Positions 34,765 to 44,638 of a stretch of 64,000 nucleotides of DNA are shown here, one piece after another (the first letter of the stretch is position 1; each line of letters opens with the position of its first letter). Source of the DNA: Pseudomonas sp. GM50 (GTDB lineage: Bacteria; Pseudomonadota; Gammaproteobacteria; Pseudomonadales; Pseudomonadaceae); NCBI RefSeq assembly GCF_000282375.1, contig NZ_AKJK01000042.1:186001-250000 (forward strand). The letters are read 5' to 3'. The notes under the pieces are model-generated. The model searched no databases and was not told where the DNA came from. It saw nothing but the letters and a program-made list of their open reading frames with translations. Made by a program: the position numbers and the translations under genes.

Positions 34765-36102
34765 ATGAGCAGCGTGTTGATTCGCAACGCCCGGCTGGTC
34801 AATGAAGGTCGTGAATTCGACGGTGATTTGCTGGTAAGCCACGGCCGCATCGTCAAGATCGCCAGCAGTATCGAAGGTGAAACGGCCGCCGTGGAAATCG
34901 ACGCCAACGGTCAATGGCTGTTGCCGGGCATGATCGATGACCAGGTGCATTTCCGCGATCCCGGAGCGCCGGACAAGGGCAGCTTCCATACCGAATCCAG
35001 GGCGGCAGTGGCTGGCGGAATCACCAGCTTCATGGACATGCCCAACACCTCCCCGGCCACCCTGACCCTCGCCGCGCTGGCCGACAAGAAGCGTCGGGCG
35101 GCGACCAGCTCAGTGGCCAATTACGGTTTTCATTTCGGCGTGAGCAACGACAATCTCGATACCGTCGCCGCGCTCAATCCTTGTGAGGTGGCCGGAGTCA
35201 AAGTGTTCATGGGCGCCTCCACCGGCAACATGCTGGTGGACGATCCACGGATTCTCGAGCGGCTCTTCGCCGAGGTGCCGACCATTCTGTTGGCTCACTG
35301 CGAACACACACCCAGCATCCAAGCCAATGCCGCGAATCTGCGAGAGCTGTTCGGCGAGCACCTTCCGCCCGCCGCTCACCCGCTGATCCGCAACGCCGAA
35401 GCGTGCTTTCGCTCCTCCTCAATGGCCGTTGATCTGGCCAGGCAACACGGCACCCGACTTCACGTTTTACACTTGAGCACGGCCCGCGAACTGGCGCTGT
35501 TCGAAGACCAGCCGCTGGCACAGAAACGCATCACCGCCGAAGTCTGTCTGCATCACTTGCTGTTCGATGATCGCGACTACCCGAGCCTTGGCAACCTGAT
35601 CAAGTGCAACCCGGCGATCAAGACTCAGACCGACCGCGATGCCTTGCGCAAAGCATTGTTGAGCAATCGACTGGATGTGATCGGCAGTGATCACGCGCCT
35701 CATACCTGGGCCGAAAAGCAGCAGCCCTACTGTCAGGCGCCATCCGGTTTGCCGTTGGTGCAACACGCCCTGCCCGCGTTGCTGGAGCTGGTGTCCGATG
35801 AGATACTGCCGATCACCACCCTCGTGACCAAGACCAGTCACCGGGTCGCCGATCTGTTTGCCATCCCCGACCGCGGCTACCTGCGCGAAGGCTACTGGGC
35901 CGACCTGGTATTGATCAAACCCGAGCCCGACGGCCTTGCCGTTTCCCGGCAACCGATCCTCTCTCAATGCGGCTGGACGCCTTTCATCCACCGTCGTTTT
36001 CGCCACAGCGTCAGAACCACGGTGGTGTCGGGGCAAATTGCCTGGCACGACCAACGTCTTAATGACAGCTGCCAGGGTTTAGCCCTACGGTTTATGCGCT
36101 AG
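34765..36102 (+). CDS. pyrC2: Dihydroorotase-like amidohydrolase PyrC2 with altered metal motif
   Basis: Protein of 445 residues of the amidohydrolase superfamily, class I dihydroorotase type. The usual first metal motif HxH reads DDQVHFRDPG here, so the first histidine is glutamine. Other signatures are present: FMDMPNTSPAT (substrate asparagine), the KVFMGASTGNM lysine that is carbamylated in many members, HCEH, HVLHLSTA, and VIGSDHAPHTW with the catalytic aspartate. It would convert carbamoyl aspartate to dihydroorotate. A Q-type motif also occurs, as I recall, in Bacteroidetes enzymes. In this operon it is probably a zinc-sparing substitute for PyrC. It starts 2 bp after the previous stop. 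Confidence 0.88.
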   Translation: MSSVLIRNARLVNEGREFDGDLLVSHGRIVKIASSIEGETAAVEIDANGQWLLPGMIDDQVHFRDPGAPDKGSFHTESRAAVAGGITSFMDMPNTSPATLTLAALADKKRRAATSSVANYGFHFGVSNDNLDTVAALNPCEVAGVKVFMGASTGNMLVDDPRILERLFAEVPTILLAHCEHTPSIQANAANLRELFGEHLPPAAHPLIRNAEACFRSSSMAVDLARQHGTRLHVLHLSTARELALFEDQPLAQKRITAEVCLHHLLFDDRDYPSLGNLIKCNPAIKTQTDRDALRKALLSNRLDVIGSDHAPHTWAEKQQPYCQAPSGLPLVQHALPALLELVSDEILPITTLVTKTSHRVADLFAIPDRGYLREGYWADLVLIKPEPDGLAVSRQPILSQCGWTPFIHRRFRHSVRTTVVSGQIAWHDQRLNDSCQGLALRFMR

Positions 36103-36135
36103 CGCGCGTTATCGAAAACTTTCGAGAACACGATC

Positions 36136-37038
36136 ATGATCCACATCACCCTGCCCGATGGTTCATTGCGTGAGTACGATCAGCCGCTGACTGTGTATGA
36201 AGTCGCTGCAACTATCAGTCTCGGGTTGGCCAACGCGGCGGTGGCCGGTCGCGTCGACGGCGTGTTGGTGGACTGTGGGTTCCTGATCGAGGGCGATGCC
36301 CGGGTCAGTATCGTCACGCCCCAGGAACCCGATGGCCTGGAGATCCTTCGCCGTTCCTGCGCGCTGATGCTGGCCATGGCCGTCAAACAGCTCCATCCGA
36401 ATGCGCAGTTGCGAGCCGGATCGTCGCTGGGTGATGGTTTCTTTTATGAGTTTGCTTTCCAGCGCTCTTTAACTCTGGCCGAGCTGCCAGTTATCGAAGC
36501 GCGCATGCATGCACTGGCGACGACCAACCATTCGATCCGCCGGGAACCAGCTCCCCAGGCGACGTCAACCGAACGGTTATCGCTGTATCGCTTGGGGGAT
36601 TTTGAAAGTTTCGCAGCAGGCCCGCATGTTCCCACCACCAAGGTATTGCAAGCGTTCACTCTGGACCATATCAGCGGCACGTCGCAGCAACGGATCTACG
36701 GAACGTGCTGGTCCAGCCAACAGGAGCTGGACACCTGGCGAGCGCCGCCGCAGGTGATGGTCGTGAACATCGATGAACGTCAGACCGCTTATGCGCACTC
36801 AGTGACCCAGGCACTGCGCCGCCGCGAACTGAGGGCCAACTCGGATCTGCGTAACGAGAAAATCAGCCACAAGATTCGCCAGCACAGCCAGAAAGTGCCG
36901 TATCTGTTGGTAGTGGGTGAGAAGGAAAAGGAAGGCGGGTTTGTCAGTATGCGCAGCGGCAGCGGAGAGAACTTCGGGGAGAAAAGGATTGAGGCGGTGT
37001 GTGAATTGTTGAATCCGCCCAAGACCGGAGGTGCCTGA
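36136..37038 (+). CDS. ThrRS-like protein lacking the catalytic core (TGS + degenerate editing + anticodon domain)
   Basis: Protein of 300 residues that aligns with threonyl-tRNA synthetase at both ends but not in the middle. Residues 1-62 are a TGS domain (ITLPDGSLREYDQPLTVYEV). Residues 63-200 match the N2 editing domain. Residues 203-297 match the anticodon-binding domain (NSDLRNEKISHKIRQHSQKV). The join is at DTW-RAPPQV, so the roughly 300-residue class II catalytic core with its zinc site is absent. The editing-site ligands are also changed: RHSCAH of E. coli reads RRSCAL (positions 72-77), and CRGPH reads AAGPH, leaving one histidine. It cannot charge tRNA. Regulatory or tRNA-binding roles are possible. 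It is the last gene of the Zur-type operon, 33 bp after pyrC2. Confidence 0.88.
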   Translation: MIHITLPDGSLREYDQPLTVYEVAATISLGLANAAVAGRVDGVLVDCGFLIEGDARVSIVTPQEPDGLEILRRSCALMLAMAVKQLHPNAQLRAGSSLGDGFFYEFAFQRSLTLAELPVIEARMHALATTNHSIRREPAPQATSTERLSLYRLGDFESFAAGPHVPTTKVLQAFTLDHISGTSQQRIYGTCWSSQQELDTWRAPPQVMVVNIDERQTAYAHSVTQALRRRELRANSDLRNEKISHKIRQHSQKVPYLLVVGEKEKEGGFVSMRSGSGENFGEKRIEAVCELLNPPKTGGA

Positions 37039-37047
37039 GCGGACGCT

Positions 37048-37140
37048 TTCGCGAGCAAGCCTCGCTCCTACAGGATTTGTGGTGTTCGCACGATCACGAA
37101 ACGACATTGATGCCCTGTAGGAGCGAGGCTTGCCCGCGAA
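37048..37140. repeat. Inverted REP-type pair (CTCCTACA variant)
   Basis: TTCGCGAGCAAGCCTCGCTC... at 37048-37072 faces TGTAGGAGCGAGGCTTGCCC... at 37116-37140. It lies between the end of the zinc operon and the convergent DUF3617 gene and may terminate both. Confidence 0.85.
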
Positions 37141-37144
37141 GCTT

Positions 37145-37666
37145 TTAGGCCCGTGGTTTAACGGTCCCGCAATCCTGCCCCAACCACACAGCGCGAGTAT
37201 CGAGGCTACCCTTCTGCTGAATGCCGGTGGCGTTGAAGGTACCGTTGACCTTGGTCGTGAACTCACGATCGCTGAGGAATGTGGCGACACCCGCACCTTG
37301 CGCTTTCGGACAGCTGAAACGGAATTTCCACTGGTTGCCGGTGCGTTCGGTAATTTGCTGCTTGCAGCCCGATTGCGGGTCCGTCAGTGGAATGTTGTCA
37401 GTCTTCACCTGCTCAGGAGTCAGGCAAGCCCGAATCCCTTTGCCACCCATGGTGATGCCCTGCTTCTCCAGCTGCGCGCGCTGTTCAGGGGTCATCTGAC
37501 TCTGAATCTGACCGAGGATCAATTGCAGGTCGGGCAGGTTCTGGTCATCGACCTTCATGTTGCTTGAAGTCATTTCCCACAAACCCGGTTGCAACATCTG
37601 CGCCTGAGCAGCCACAGGAAGTGTCAAACCAAACGCAATGGCCAAACCCAGCAGACGAACGTTCAT
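37145..37666 (-). CDS. DUF3617 periplasmic protein
   Basis: Protein of 173 residues with a signal peptide (MNVRLLGLAIAFGLTLPVAAQA, cleavage before QML). I recognise DUF3617 by LQPGLWEMTSSNMKVD near the mature N-terminus and by the conserved cysteine pattern (ACLTPEQ, GCKQQ, FSCPKA, DCGTV). The function of this family is not known. CAGGAG precedes the ATG at 37666. The 131 bp up to the cls start should carry both divergent promoters. Confidence 0.85.
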   Translation of the reverse strand: MNVRLLGLAIAFGLTLPVAAQAQMLQPGLWEMTSSNMKVDDQNLPDLQLILGQIQSQMTPEQRAQLEKQGITMGGKGIRACLTPEQVKTDNIPLTDPQSGCKQQITERTGNQWKFRFSCPKAQGAGVATFLSDREFTTKVNGTFNATGIQQKGSLDTRAVWLGQDCGTVKPRA

Positions 37667-37797
37667 CGAGTAACTCCTGATCATTAGTGGCCGTTAGACG
37701 TCAGCCACGGGCTTCGGTTCATGGGCCAATTAAATAGCGACATTCTGCCCGGAACATGGTCTGTTAAGCATTGAATCTTCAGGAGCAAGGCTGCCCC

Positions 37798-39237
37798 ATG
37801 GATTATTTTGGACCGCATGTTTTCGGTTATCTGATCGCAATACTGCACACGCTGGGTTCGATTGCCGCCATCCATGCCGTATTGACCGTTCGGACCGCTC
37901 AGGGCTCGATCGCCTGGGCTCTGTCACTGATGTTCATTCCCTACCTCACGCTTATCCCTTATCTGGTCTTCGGCCGCAGCACCTTCGATGGCTATATCAA
38001 GGCCCGGCGGCAAGCCAACGAGGAAATGCGCAAGGCCATCTCCGAGCTGAACTGGCGCCCCTGGGTAGAAGAGGCACTGGCTGCTCGTGCCTCCAGCGCC
38101 TATGCGTCTTTGAGGGCCATGCCGAAACTGGGACGCATGCCGTGCCTGGCGAATAATGAAGTGCGCTTGCTGATCGATGGCCAAGCCACCTTCGATGCGA
38201 TTTTCGACGCCATCAGCAACGCCCGGCAAGCGGTGCTGATCCAGTTCTTCATCATCCACGATGACCGCCTCGGCCAACGCCTGCACACCTTGCTGACCAG
38301 GAAAGCTGCAGAGGGCGTGGCGATTTACTTGCTCTACGATCGCATCGGCAGCCACTCCCTGCCCCACAGTTACGTGCAACCGTTGCGCGATGCCGGTATC
38401 GAGGTCAAAGCCTTCGCTACCCGCAGCGGCTGGCTCAACCGCTTTCAGGTCAATTTTCGTAACCACCGCAAGATCGTCGTGGTCGACGGGATTGTCGGTT
38501 TTGTCGGCGGGCTCAACGTCGGCGACGAATACATGGGCGAGAAACCACCCCTGGCACCCTGGCGCGACACCCATGTGCAAGTGCGCGGGCCGGTGGTGGC
38601 CTGCATGCAGGAATCCTTTGCCGAAGACTGGTTCTGGGCGGCCCGTTCGCTGCCGCCGTTGATCCTGCCGGAGGTTTATCCGGATGACGGCGTGCTCTGC
38701 CAATTGCTGGCCACCGGTCCGGCGGATTCCTACGAAACCTGTTCGCTGTTCTTCGTCGAAGCCATCCATGCGGCGACGGAACGGGTGTGGATCACCAGCC
38801 CTTACTTCATCCCCGACGAAGCGGTATTCGCCGCGTTGCGACTGGCGGTGTTGCGCGGTGTGGATGTACGGATTTTGTTGCCGTCGCGACCCGATCACCG
38901 GATCGTCTACGCCGCTTCCAGCCTTTATGCTTTCGAAGCAGTACGTGCCGGGGTGCGCGTGTTCCGTTACCAGCCGGGGTTCATGCATCAGAAAGTGGTG
39001 CTGATCGACAGCGAAATCAGCGCCATTGGCAGCGCCAACATGGACAACCGTTCGTTCCGGCTGAATTTCGAAGTGATGTTGCTGACGGTCGACAGTGCGT
39101 TTGCTGCCGAAGTGGAACAGATGCTCAACGATGACTTCGCCCAGGCTCACGAAATCGCCAAAGAAGAAAGCCGGGAGACCCACCGTCTGCAACAGATCGG
39201 CATGCGGATCGCCCGGCTTATTTCACCGATTCTTTAA
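37798..39237 (+). CDS. clsA: Cardiolipin synthase A
   Basis: Protein of 479 residues with two N-terminal membrane helices ([20 protein letters not shown] and about 42-60) and two phospholipase D HKD motifs: [19 protein letters not shown] (about 219) and [20 protein letters not shown] (about 399). It joins two phosphatidylglycerol molecules to give cardiolipin at the inner membrane. Length and helices fit ClsA rather than ClsB/C. AGGAGCAAGG precedes the chosen ATG. Its stop overlaps the end of the convergent cyclopropane synthase gene by 4 bp. Confidence 0.93.
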   Translation: MDYFGPHVFGYLIAILHTLGSIAAIHAVLTVRTAQGSIAWALSLMFIPYLTLIPYLVFGRSTFDGYIKARRQANEEMRKAISELNWRPWVEEALAARASSAYASLRAMPKLGRMPCLANNEVRLLIDGQATFDAIFDAISNARQAVLIQFFIIHDDRLGQRLHTLLTRKAAEGVAIYLLYDRIGSHSLPHSYVQPLRDAGIEVKAFATRSGWLNRFQVNFRNHRKIVVVDGIVGFVGGLNVGDEYMGEKPPLAPWRDTHVQVRGPVVACMQESFAEDWFWAARSLPPLILPEVYPDDGVLCQLLATGPADSYETCSLFFVEAIHAATERVWITSPYFIPDEAVFAALRLAVLRGVDVRILLPSRPDHRIVYAASSLYAFEAVRAGVRVFRYQPGFMHQKVVLIDSEISAIGSANMDNRSFRLNFEVMLLTVDSAFAAEVEQMLNDDFAQAHEIAKEESRETHRLQQIGMRIARLISPIL

Positions 39238-40421
39238 GGGTTGTAAATGTCGTCGCGGGTCCAGGGCAGTTCATGGCTGCCATCGGGATGGGCTTTCACC
39301 GCGAGGATTTGATGCAGGTTGATCCAGCCTCTGGCGAAGGCATAGGCGCATCCCGCCAGGTACAACCGCCAGATCCGTAAAGCCTGTTCTGGCACCAGTT
39401 TGCCGGCAGCTTCCAGATTGTCCTCCAGGCGTTCGCTCCAGTGGTCCAGGGTCCGCGCGTAATGCAGGCGCAGGCTCTCGACGTCGACGATCTCCAACCC
39501 CGCGTCGCTGATCTCGGCCGAGATCATCGACAGGTGCGGCAGTTCGCCGTTGGGGAACACGTATTTCTCGATGAACTCACCGGCACCGCGCCCGACCGGA
39601 CGACCGTCGATGTGTTTGGCGGTGATCCCGTGGTTCATCACCAAGCCACCCTCTTTCACCGCGCCGAACAAGGTTTTGCAGTACTCGGCAAGATTCGCAT
39701 GGCCAACGTGTTCGAACATGCCGACGCTGACCACCTTGTCGAAACGCCCGTCCTGAGGCAAATCGCGGTAGTCGAGCAGTTGCAGTTCGATCTGATCCTC
39801 CAGACCTTCGGCTTTCACCCGTTCGCGAGCCAGTTCCAATTGCTCCTTACTGAGCGTGATCCCGAACACCTTCGCGCCGAACTCACGAGCCGCATACCGC
39901 GCCAACCCGCCCCAACCGCAACCGACATCCAGCAGATACTCGCCTGGTTGCAACCGCAGCTTGCGGCACAGGTGACGAAACTTGGCTTGTTGAGCTTGTT
40001 CGAGGGTTTCACTGCCGGTTTCGAAATAGGCGCAGGAATACGCCATGTCGCTGTCGAGCCACAGTTGGTAAAACGCGTTGGAAAGGTCGTAATGGTAGGA
40101 GATGGCTTTGGCGTCGGTTTCCTTATCGTGAACCGAGCGCACCGGTTGCTCATCTTCGTCTTCGTTGATCAGCGCCTGACTCCATTCATCGCAGACACGA
40201 ATCACGTCGCTGATGGAGCCTTCCAGCTCTAGCTTGCCTTCGACAAACGCCGCCCCCAACGCGTCGAGGCTGGGATGGGTGAACTGGGTAACCATGTGGG
40301 GGTCCTTGACCACAATGGTGACGCTGGGCGTCGGCCCCAGATTGAACTCATGGCCGTCCCAGAGTCGCAAGCGAAGCGGTAATTGCAGATTCTGTAAGGC
40401 CGGTGGAAGTTGCGCGAGCAT
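39234..40421 (-). CDS. cfa: Cyclopropane-fatty-acyl-phospholipid synthase
   Basis: Protein of 395 residues. An N-terminal lipid-binding domain (about 1-110) precedes a SAM methyltransferase domain with [20 protein letters not shown] (about 165-185), then [20 protein letters not shown] and the C-terminal YPRLE-type region. It adds a methylene from SAM across the double bond of unsaturated phospholipid acyl chains, usually in stationary phase. The convergence with clsA suggests no shared regulation. The 200-bp region to 40620 contains its promoter, which I could not assign to a sigma factor. Confidence 0.92.
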   Translation of the reverse strand: MLAQLPPALQNLQLPLRLRLWDGHEFNLGPTPSVTIVVKDPHMVTQFTHPSLDALGAAFVEGKLELEGSISDVIRVCDEWSQALINEDEDEQPVRSVHDKETDAKAISYHYDLSNAFYQLWLDSDMAYSCAYFETGSETLEQAQQAKFRHLCRKLRLQPGEYLLDVGCGWGGLARYAAREFGAKVFGITLSKEQLELARERVKAEGLEDQIELQLLDYRDLPQDGRFDKVVSVGMFEHVGHANLAEYCKTLFGAVKEGGLVMNHGITAKHIDGRPVGRGAGEFIEKYVFPNGELPHLSMISAEISDAGLEIVDVESLRLHYARTLDHWSERLEDNLEAAGKLVPEQALRIWRLYLAGCAYAFARGWINLHQILAVKAHPDGSHELPWTRDDIYNP

Positions 40422-40620
40422 GAAAAGTCCCCCTTGTTTCAGACGTCAAATCTGAGGGTAGACCATCCCTGAAAAATAGCAGGCTATCGAATTAATAGCC
40501 TTTTTCTATTCCCGATGTTGCCTGCAACACTGAAACCATCCAACGGGCGATCGTTGAAAATGACCGCCTTACCCTAGATGACTACAAATCCGGCACTCAG
40601 TTCTGAAAAGTTGTAGACGC

Positions 40621-42531
40621 TCACACCTCATCCTTAAGCTTGAGTAGGGGTTCCTGAAAGCGTAGCAAACGCCCGGCATTACCGAGCACTAATAACGTGC
40701 TCAAGTTGTGCAACAGCGCGGCAATCATCGCCCCTGCCGCGCCGAGCCAGCCGAATGCGGCGAACGCAACGATGGCCAAGGTCCAGCCCAACCCGATAAT
40801 CACGTTGACCTGCAAGGTCTGCCGACATTGGCGACTCAAGCGCACACAGGTTCCGAGCCGGCGCAGGTCGCTGCCGATCAGTACGATATCGGCCGAAGCC
40901 AACGCGATGTCCGCACCGCCTGCGCCCATGGCCACACCGACCACACCGGCCTTGAGCGCCAGGGAATCGTTGATACCGTCTCCCACCACCATTGGCCGGA
41001 AACCGCTGCCGATTTCTTTCAGTACACGATTGAGTTTGTCCTCGGGCAAGGCCTGAGCTTCGACATCACTGATGCCCACATCCCGGGCCAGCGTGTGCGC
41101 AACACTCTGCCGATCCCCGGTGAGCAACAACTGACGACCCAAACCCAATTCACGCAATTCGCTCAGGGCAAACCGCGCCTCGGGTTTGACACTGTCAGCG
41201 AGCAACAGCCAGGCGAGAAATTCACCGTTGAGTGCCAGCCCGGCAATCGGGCCGTCGTGTTCGGGCACCGCTGATGTGGCGATGCCCAGTTGCGCGAACA
41301 GCTCCGGACGACCGAGGGCCGCTTCGCCCTGCTCGGTCATCGCCACGACTCCCAGCCCCTGACGCTCATGAATGTCAGAGAGCAGCAGAAAGTGTTCCTG
41401 AGTGACCAACCCGGCCAAGGCACGGCTGACCGGGTGGCTGCTGGCGGAACCGAGGCTGGCGGCGAGTTTCAGTACGTGACTGCGATCTTCCAGTGGACTG
41501 TCGATGGATTGCAGGCGCAAGGTGCCGAACGTCAGGGTTCCGGTCTTGTCGACCACCAACGACGTCAGGTCAGCCAACTCTTCGAGGAACGCCGAGCTGC
41601 GAATCAGAATCCCGTGCCGAGCCGCCACCGCCACCCCGGCAATCGCCGTGGCCGGTGCCGACAACACCAGCGCGCAAGGGCAAGCCGCGACCAACACTGC
41701 AAGCATCGCTTGGGCATCATTGGTAACGAACCAGGTCACAGCCGCCAGCAACAACACCAACACCATGTAGCTGCCGGCATAGCGTTCGAGCAAACGGGTG
41801 ATCGGCGGCTTGGAACGTTCGGCGCTTTGCATCAGCGCGATGACTTTACCCAGCGTCGATTCGTTACCGGTGCGGGTCACTTCAATGCGCAGCAGGCCAT
41901 CGAGATTGATCGCCCCGCCGAACACCGGCATGCCCACGCCGGCTTCTATTGGCACCGACTCACCGGTGATCGAGGCGGTGTCGAGGCTTGCCTGACCGGA
42001 CAACACCCGGCCATCCGCCGGCACGCGATCACCGGCACGCACCTCCACGAGGTCGCCGGACTTGAGGGTGCCGTTGTCGACTTCAACGACGGAACCGTCA
42101 GCCTGAATCTTGCGTGCATGGCTGCGAGTCAGTTTGCCGAGGGCATGAATCGCTTCCTGGGAACCGATTACGCTGCGCTCTTCCAGCACGTGACCGAAGA
42201 TCATGATGATCGGCAGCAACGCCGCCGTGAGCAGATCGCCTGTGGCCCAGGCGCCGAGCATGGCCAGGGCGATCAGTTGATCGGTGATCCCGTGCAGGCT
42301 CGGATAACGCAGGCTGTACCACGCCGAACGCATGACCGGCACGGCTACCAGCAAAGAAGCAAAACCCAATAGTAATTGGCTGACACCGGTCTGCTCCGGC
42401 GACAACCAGCGCCAGATCAGCCCCAGCGCAAGCAACCCAAGCGCAAGCATGGCCAGGGTCAACTGGCGCGCGGCGCTACGTTGTTCAGCCGAGGACAACA
42501 TGCTCGGCGCGGCGGCGGTTTGGGCAGTCAT
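40621..42531 (-). CDS. hmtA: HmtA-like P1B-type metal-transport ATPase
   Basis: Protein of 636 residues without an N-terminal heavy-metal-binding domain. It has eight predicted membrane helices, the metal site AACPCALVLSAPATA (CPC), the phosphorylation site VVDKTGTLTFG, TGES (SITGESVPIE), an HP motif SSHPVSRAL and the hinge GDGINDSLALKAG. HmtA of P. aeruginosa (PA2435) imports zinc and copper, as I recall, unlike most P1B ATPases. The assignment rests on the same unusual neighbours, three SPFH proteins, and a Zur-like box at the head of the operon. The ATG overlaps the upstream stop by ATGA. If direction is not conserved, export would be the alternative. Confidence 0.85.
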   Translation of the reverse strand: MTAQTAAAPSMLSSAEQRSAARQLTLAMLALGLLALGLIWRWLSPEQTGVSQLLLGFASLLVAVPVMRSAWYSLRYPSLHGITDQLIALAMLGAWATGDLLTAALLPIIMIFGHVLEERSVIGSQEAIHALGKLTRSHARKIQADGSVVEVDNGTLKSGDLVEVRAGDRVPADGRVLSGQASLDTASITGESVPIEAGVGMPVFGGAINLDGLLRIEVTRTGNESTLGKVIALMQSAERSKPPITRLLERYAGSYMVLVLLLAAVTWFVTNDAQAMLAVLVAACPCALVLSAPATAIAGVAVAARHGILIRSSAFLEELADLTSLVVDKTGTLTFGTLRLQSIDSPLEDRSHVLKLAASLGSASSHPVSRALAGLVTQEHFLLLSDIHERQGLGVVAMTEQGEAALGRPELFAQLGIATSAVPEHDGPIAGLALNGEFLAWLLLADSVKPEARFALSELRELGLGRQLLLTGDRQSVAHTLARDVGISDVEAQALPEDKLNRVLKEIGSGFRPMVVGDGINDSLALKAGVVGVAMGAGGADIALASADIVLIGSDLRRLGTCVRLSRQCRQTLQVNVIIGLGWTLAIVAFAAFGWLGAAGAMIAALLHNLSTLLVLGNAGRLLRFQEPLLKLKDEV

Positions 42532-43586
42532 TGCGCAGCTCCCTGAATGATCAGGCGGGAATCGTCTTTCGGATCAACCGTGGTCACCGAGCCGGCCTGC
42601 CCGAGAATCTTCGGCATCCGTTCACGGTAAATACGTAACAGCATTTGCGGGTCGGTGCCCTGCTGTTGCGCCTTGGCCAAACTCAGTACCGTGGCGGTGT
42701 CGGCGGAGGCTTTTGCCAGGCGCTCGCTGGCTTGGGCGTGAGCCACTTGCAGCGTGCGGTCGGCTTGTTCGTTGGCGCTCTGAGTCAGCTTCTCGGCTTC
42801 AGTGCGCGCGTTGGCCACGGCTTTGTCGGCCTGCTGGCTGGCGGTTAACACCGCGTTGAATGCGTTCACCGCCGGGCCGGGCAGACTCGATTGCACATCG
42901 ACCCGCGCCACTTCAATGCCCAACCCCTGCCCGGTCGCCGTCAGTTCGGCCAAGCGTTGATTGATGCCCCGCACCAGATCACCGCGTAGACGTTCGCGAC
43001 GTTCGGCGGCCTGATTGTCTGCGCCGATCAGTTCCGGTCGAGCCACCAGAATGGTGTCCAGGTCTCGCGCAGCGGTGAGCGCCACAGCACTGCGCGTCAC
43101 CAGCCGATCCAGCGCTGGCAGCACATGTTCACCCTGAAGAACGAAGGCATAGGGCTCGATGACTTTGTAGAACACTCGCACATCCAGTTGCACCACGCCT
43201 GCATCGCCGGTCAACAAGTAACCAGAACCGGCAAGCGCATCGCTGATCGGCGTGGCGAAACTCGCGACTCGATCCGCCTGCAATGCAGCATCTGAGCGCA
43301 GCATATTTTCCACCCGACGCTCGATCACCCGATCCGCTGCCGGCAACAAGATCACCTGCTCAAACGGGCGTGGCCATGCCAACAGCAAACCGGCATTTTG
43401 AATGCGATCCAGTGCGCCGAAGTGCAGCACCACGGCACGATTTTGCGGGTCGATTTGCCGCACATTGGAGAATGCCCACGCCAAAGCAGCCAGCACAGTC
43501 ACGGCGTACAGAGCCAAAAAAGCCAAGCGCCCGGCCTGAATCCATGGGCTGCTCAACTCATGTGTTCCACGTGGAACTAAACTCAT
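42528..43586 (-). CDS. SPFH/band-7 membrane protein (HflC-like), third of the SPFH set
   Basis: Protein of 352 residues with one N-terminal membrane helix (LAFLALYAVTVLAALAWAF), a band-7 domain (about 50-235: QNRAVVLHFGALD, GVVQLDVRVFYKV, RLRGDLVRGINQRL) and an Ala/Gln/Glu-rich coiled coil (about 240-310). SPFH proteins form large membrane rings that organise lipid domains or control proteases such as FtsH. This one is translationally coupled (ATGA) to the next SPFH gene and to the HmtA-like ATPase, so it may scaffold or stabilise the transporter. Confidence 0.85.
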   Translation of the reverse strand: MSLVPRGTHELSSPWIQAGRLAFLALYAVTVLAALAWAFSNVRQIDPQNRAVVLHFGALDRIQNAGLLLAWPRPFEQVILLPAADRVIERRVENMLRSDAALQADRVASFATPISDALAGSGYLLTGDAGVVQLDVRVFYKVIEPYAFVLQGEHVLPALDRLVTRSAVALTAARDLDTILVARPELIGADNQAAERRERLRGDLVRGINQRLAELTATGQGLGIEVARVDVQSSLPGPAVNAFNAVLTASQQADKAVANARTEAEKLTQSANEQADRTLQVAHAQASERLAKASADTATVLSLAKAQQQGTDPQMLLRIYRERMPKILGQAGSVTTVDPKDDSRLIIQGAAQ

Positions 43587-44638
43587 GGCTGCGACCCGGG
43601 CTTGTTATCGAGCGTCGGCGGACCGTCAACCAACACGCGGAACGGCGCCGCATCGGTACGCAAAATCAGCTTGGTACCAGGCGTGACGATGGTGCCCAAG
43701 GTGTCGAGCGAACGCAGCAAATTGTAGAGCTGCGGCGAACCGGCGTAGGCACGACCGTAAATTTGCGCGGCTTCGACGCGGGATTGGGCTTCGATGTCCG
43801 CGGCTTTCACTGTCGCATCGGCTTGCACGATTCGCGCATCACGCTCGGCCGCCGAGCGAATTTGCGCGGCTTCACGCTTACCGATGGCCGTGCGTTCAGT
43901 GGCGATTGTTTCACGCTCAGCGCGCATGCGATCGACCGTCGCGGTGAGCGTCACCGACGGCAGGGTCAAACGCTCGATGCCGACTTGCAGCACTCGCACG
44001 CCATAGGTGGTGAGCAACTGCTGATCGATCTGCTGACGCAGTTGCGCTTCAAAATCGGCGATGCGTACTTGGTTCGCGTCGGTGTTCACCAGGTTGGCCA
44101 GATCGAAACTGCTGGCGGTGGTTTCCAGCGCCGAGCCGACAAAAGTGCGAATCTGCCGTGCAGCTTCATCCGGCTGGTTCTGTACGGCGCGCATAAAACG
44201 TTGCACGTTGTCTGGATCGCCCTGCACCTGCCAGGCCACGTAGGCTTGCACGATGATGCGCAGGCCATCGCGCGTGCCCACATCCTGCAAACCGCTGGAG
44301 GTGGTACGCAGCCGCAGATCCACCGGGATCGCCGCCTCGAACGGTGCCGGCCAGCGCCAGCCAAGACCCGGTTCCAGCAATACCCGCGATGGATTGCCGA
44401 AGCGAGTGATCACCGTAGCCTCTCCCGAACGCACTTGCACCAGGCTCGCCGCCGCAATGGCAAACGCCACCAGCAACGCCGCCCAACCCATTCGCCGCCA
44501 CGGGAAAGGACCCGCTTCGTGTGGTTCACCGTGGTGATGATGGTGATGACCGTGGTGATGTCCGCCATGGCCATGATCGTGGCCGGCGTGATCATCGTGA
44601 TCGTGATCGCGATTGTGTGTAGGCGTCGGCTGGCTCAA
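43583..44638 (-). CDS. SPFH/band-7 membrane protein with a His-rich N-terminal tail
   Basis: Protein of 351 residues. The first 42 residues are cytosolic or exposed and very rich in histidine and aspartate (HDHDDHAGHDHGHGG then HHHGHHHHHH), which is a metal-binding type of tail. A membrane helix follows (about 50-67), then a band-7 domain (GEATVITRFGNPSRVLLEPG, RDGLRIIVQAYVAWQV) and a coiled coil (about 235-300). HflC-like proteins have no such tail, so this seems adapted to zinc. The gene overlaps both neighbours by ATGA. Confidence 0.87.
   Translation of the reverse strand: MSQPTPTHNRDHDHDDHAGHDHGHGGHHHGHHHHHHGEPHEAGPFPWRRMGWAALLVAFAIAAASLVQVRSGEATVITRFGNPSRVLLEPGLGWRWPAPFEAAIPVDLRLRTTSSGLQDVGTRDGLRIIVQAYVAWQVQGDPDNVQRFMRAVQNQPDEAARQIRTFVGSALETTASSFDLANLVNTDANQVRIADFEAQLRQQIDQQLLTTYGVRVLQVGIERLTLPSVTLTATVDRMRAERETIATERTAIGKREAAQIRSAAERDARIVQADATVKAADIEAQSRVEAAQIYGRAYAGSPQLYNLLRSLDTLGTIVTPGTKLILRTDAAPFRVLVDGPPTLDNKPGSQP

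Noticed and set aside
36700..36780. A frameshift or assembly error as cause of the missing ThrRS core
   Set aside because: The frame runs without interruption from the editing-type to the anticodon domain at a clean domain border, and no remnant of the core is found nearby.
40482..40505. A hairpin GGCTAT/ATAGCC with a T-run on the plus strand
   Set aside because: No plus-strand gene ends there; the stem has only 6 bp and may be incidental in the cfa promoter region.
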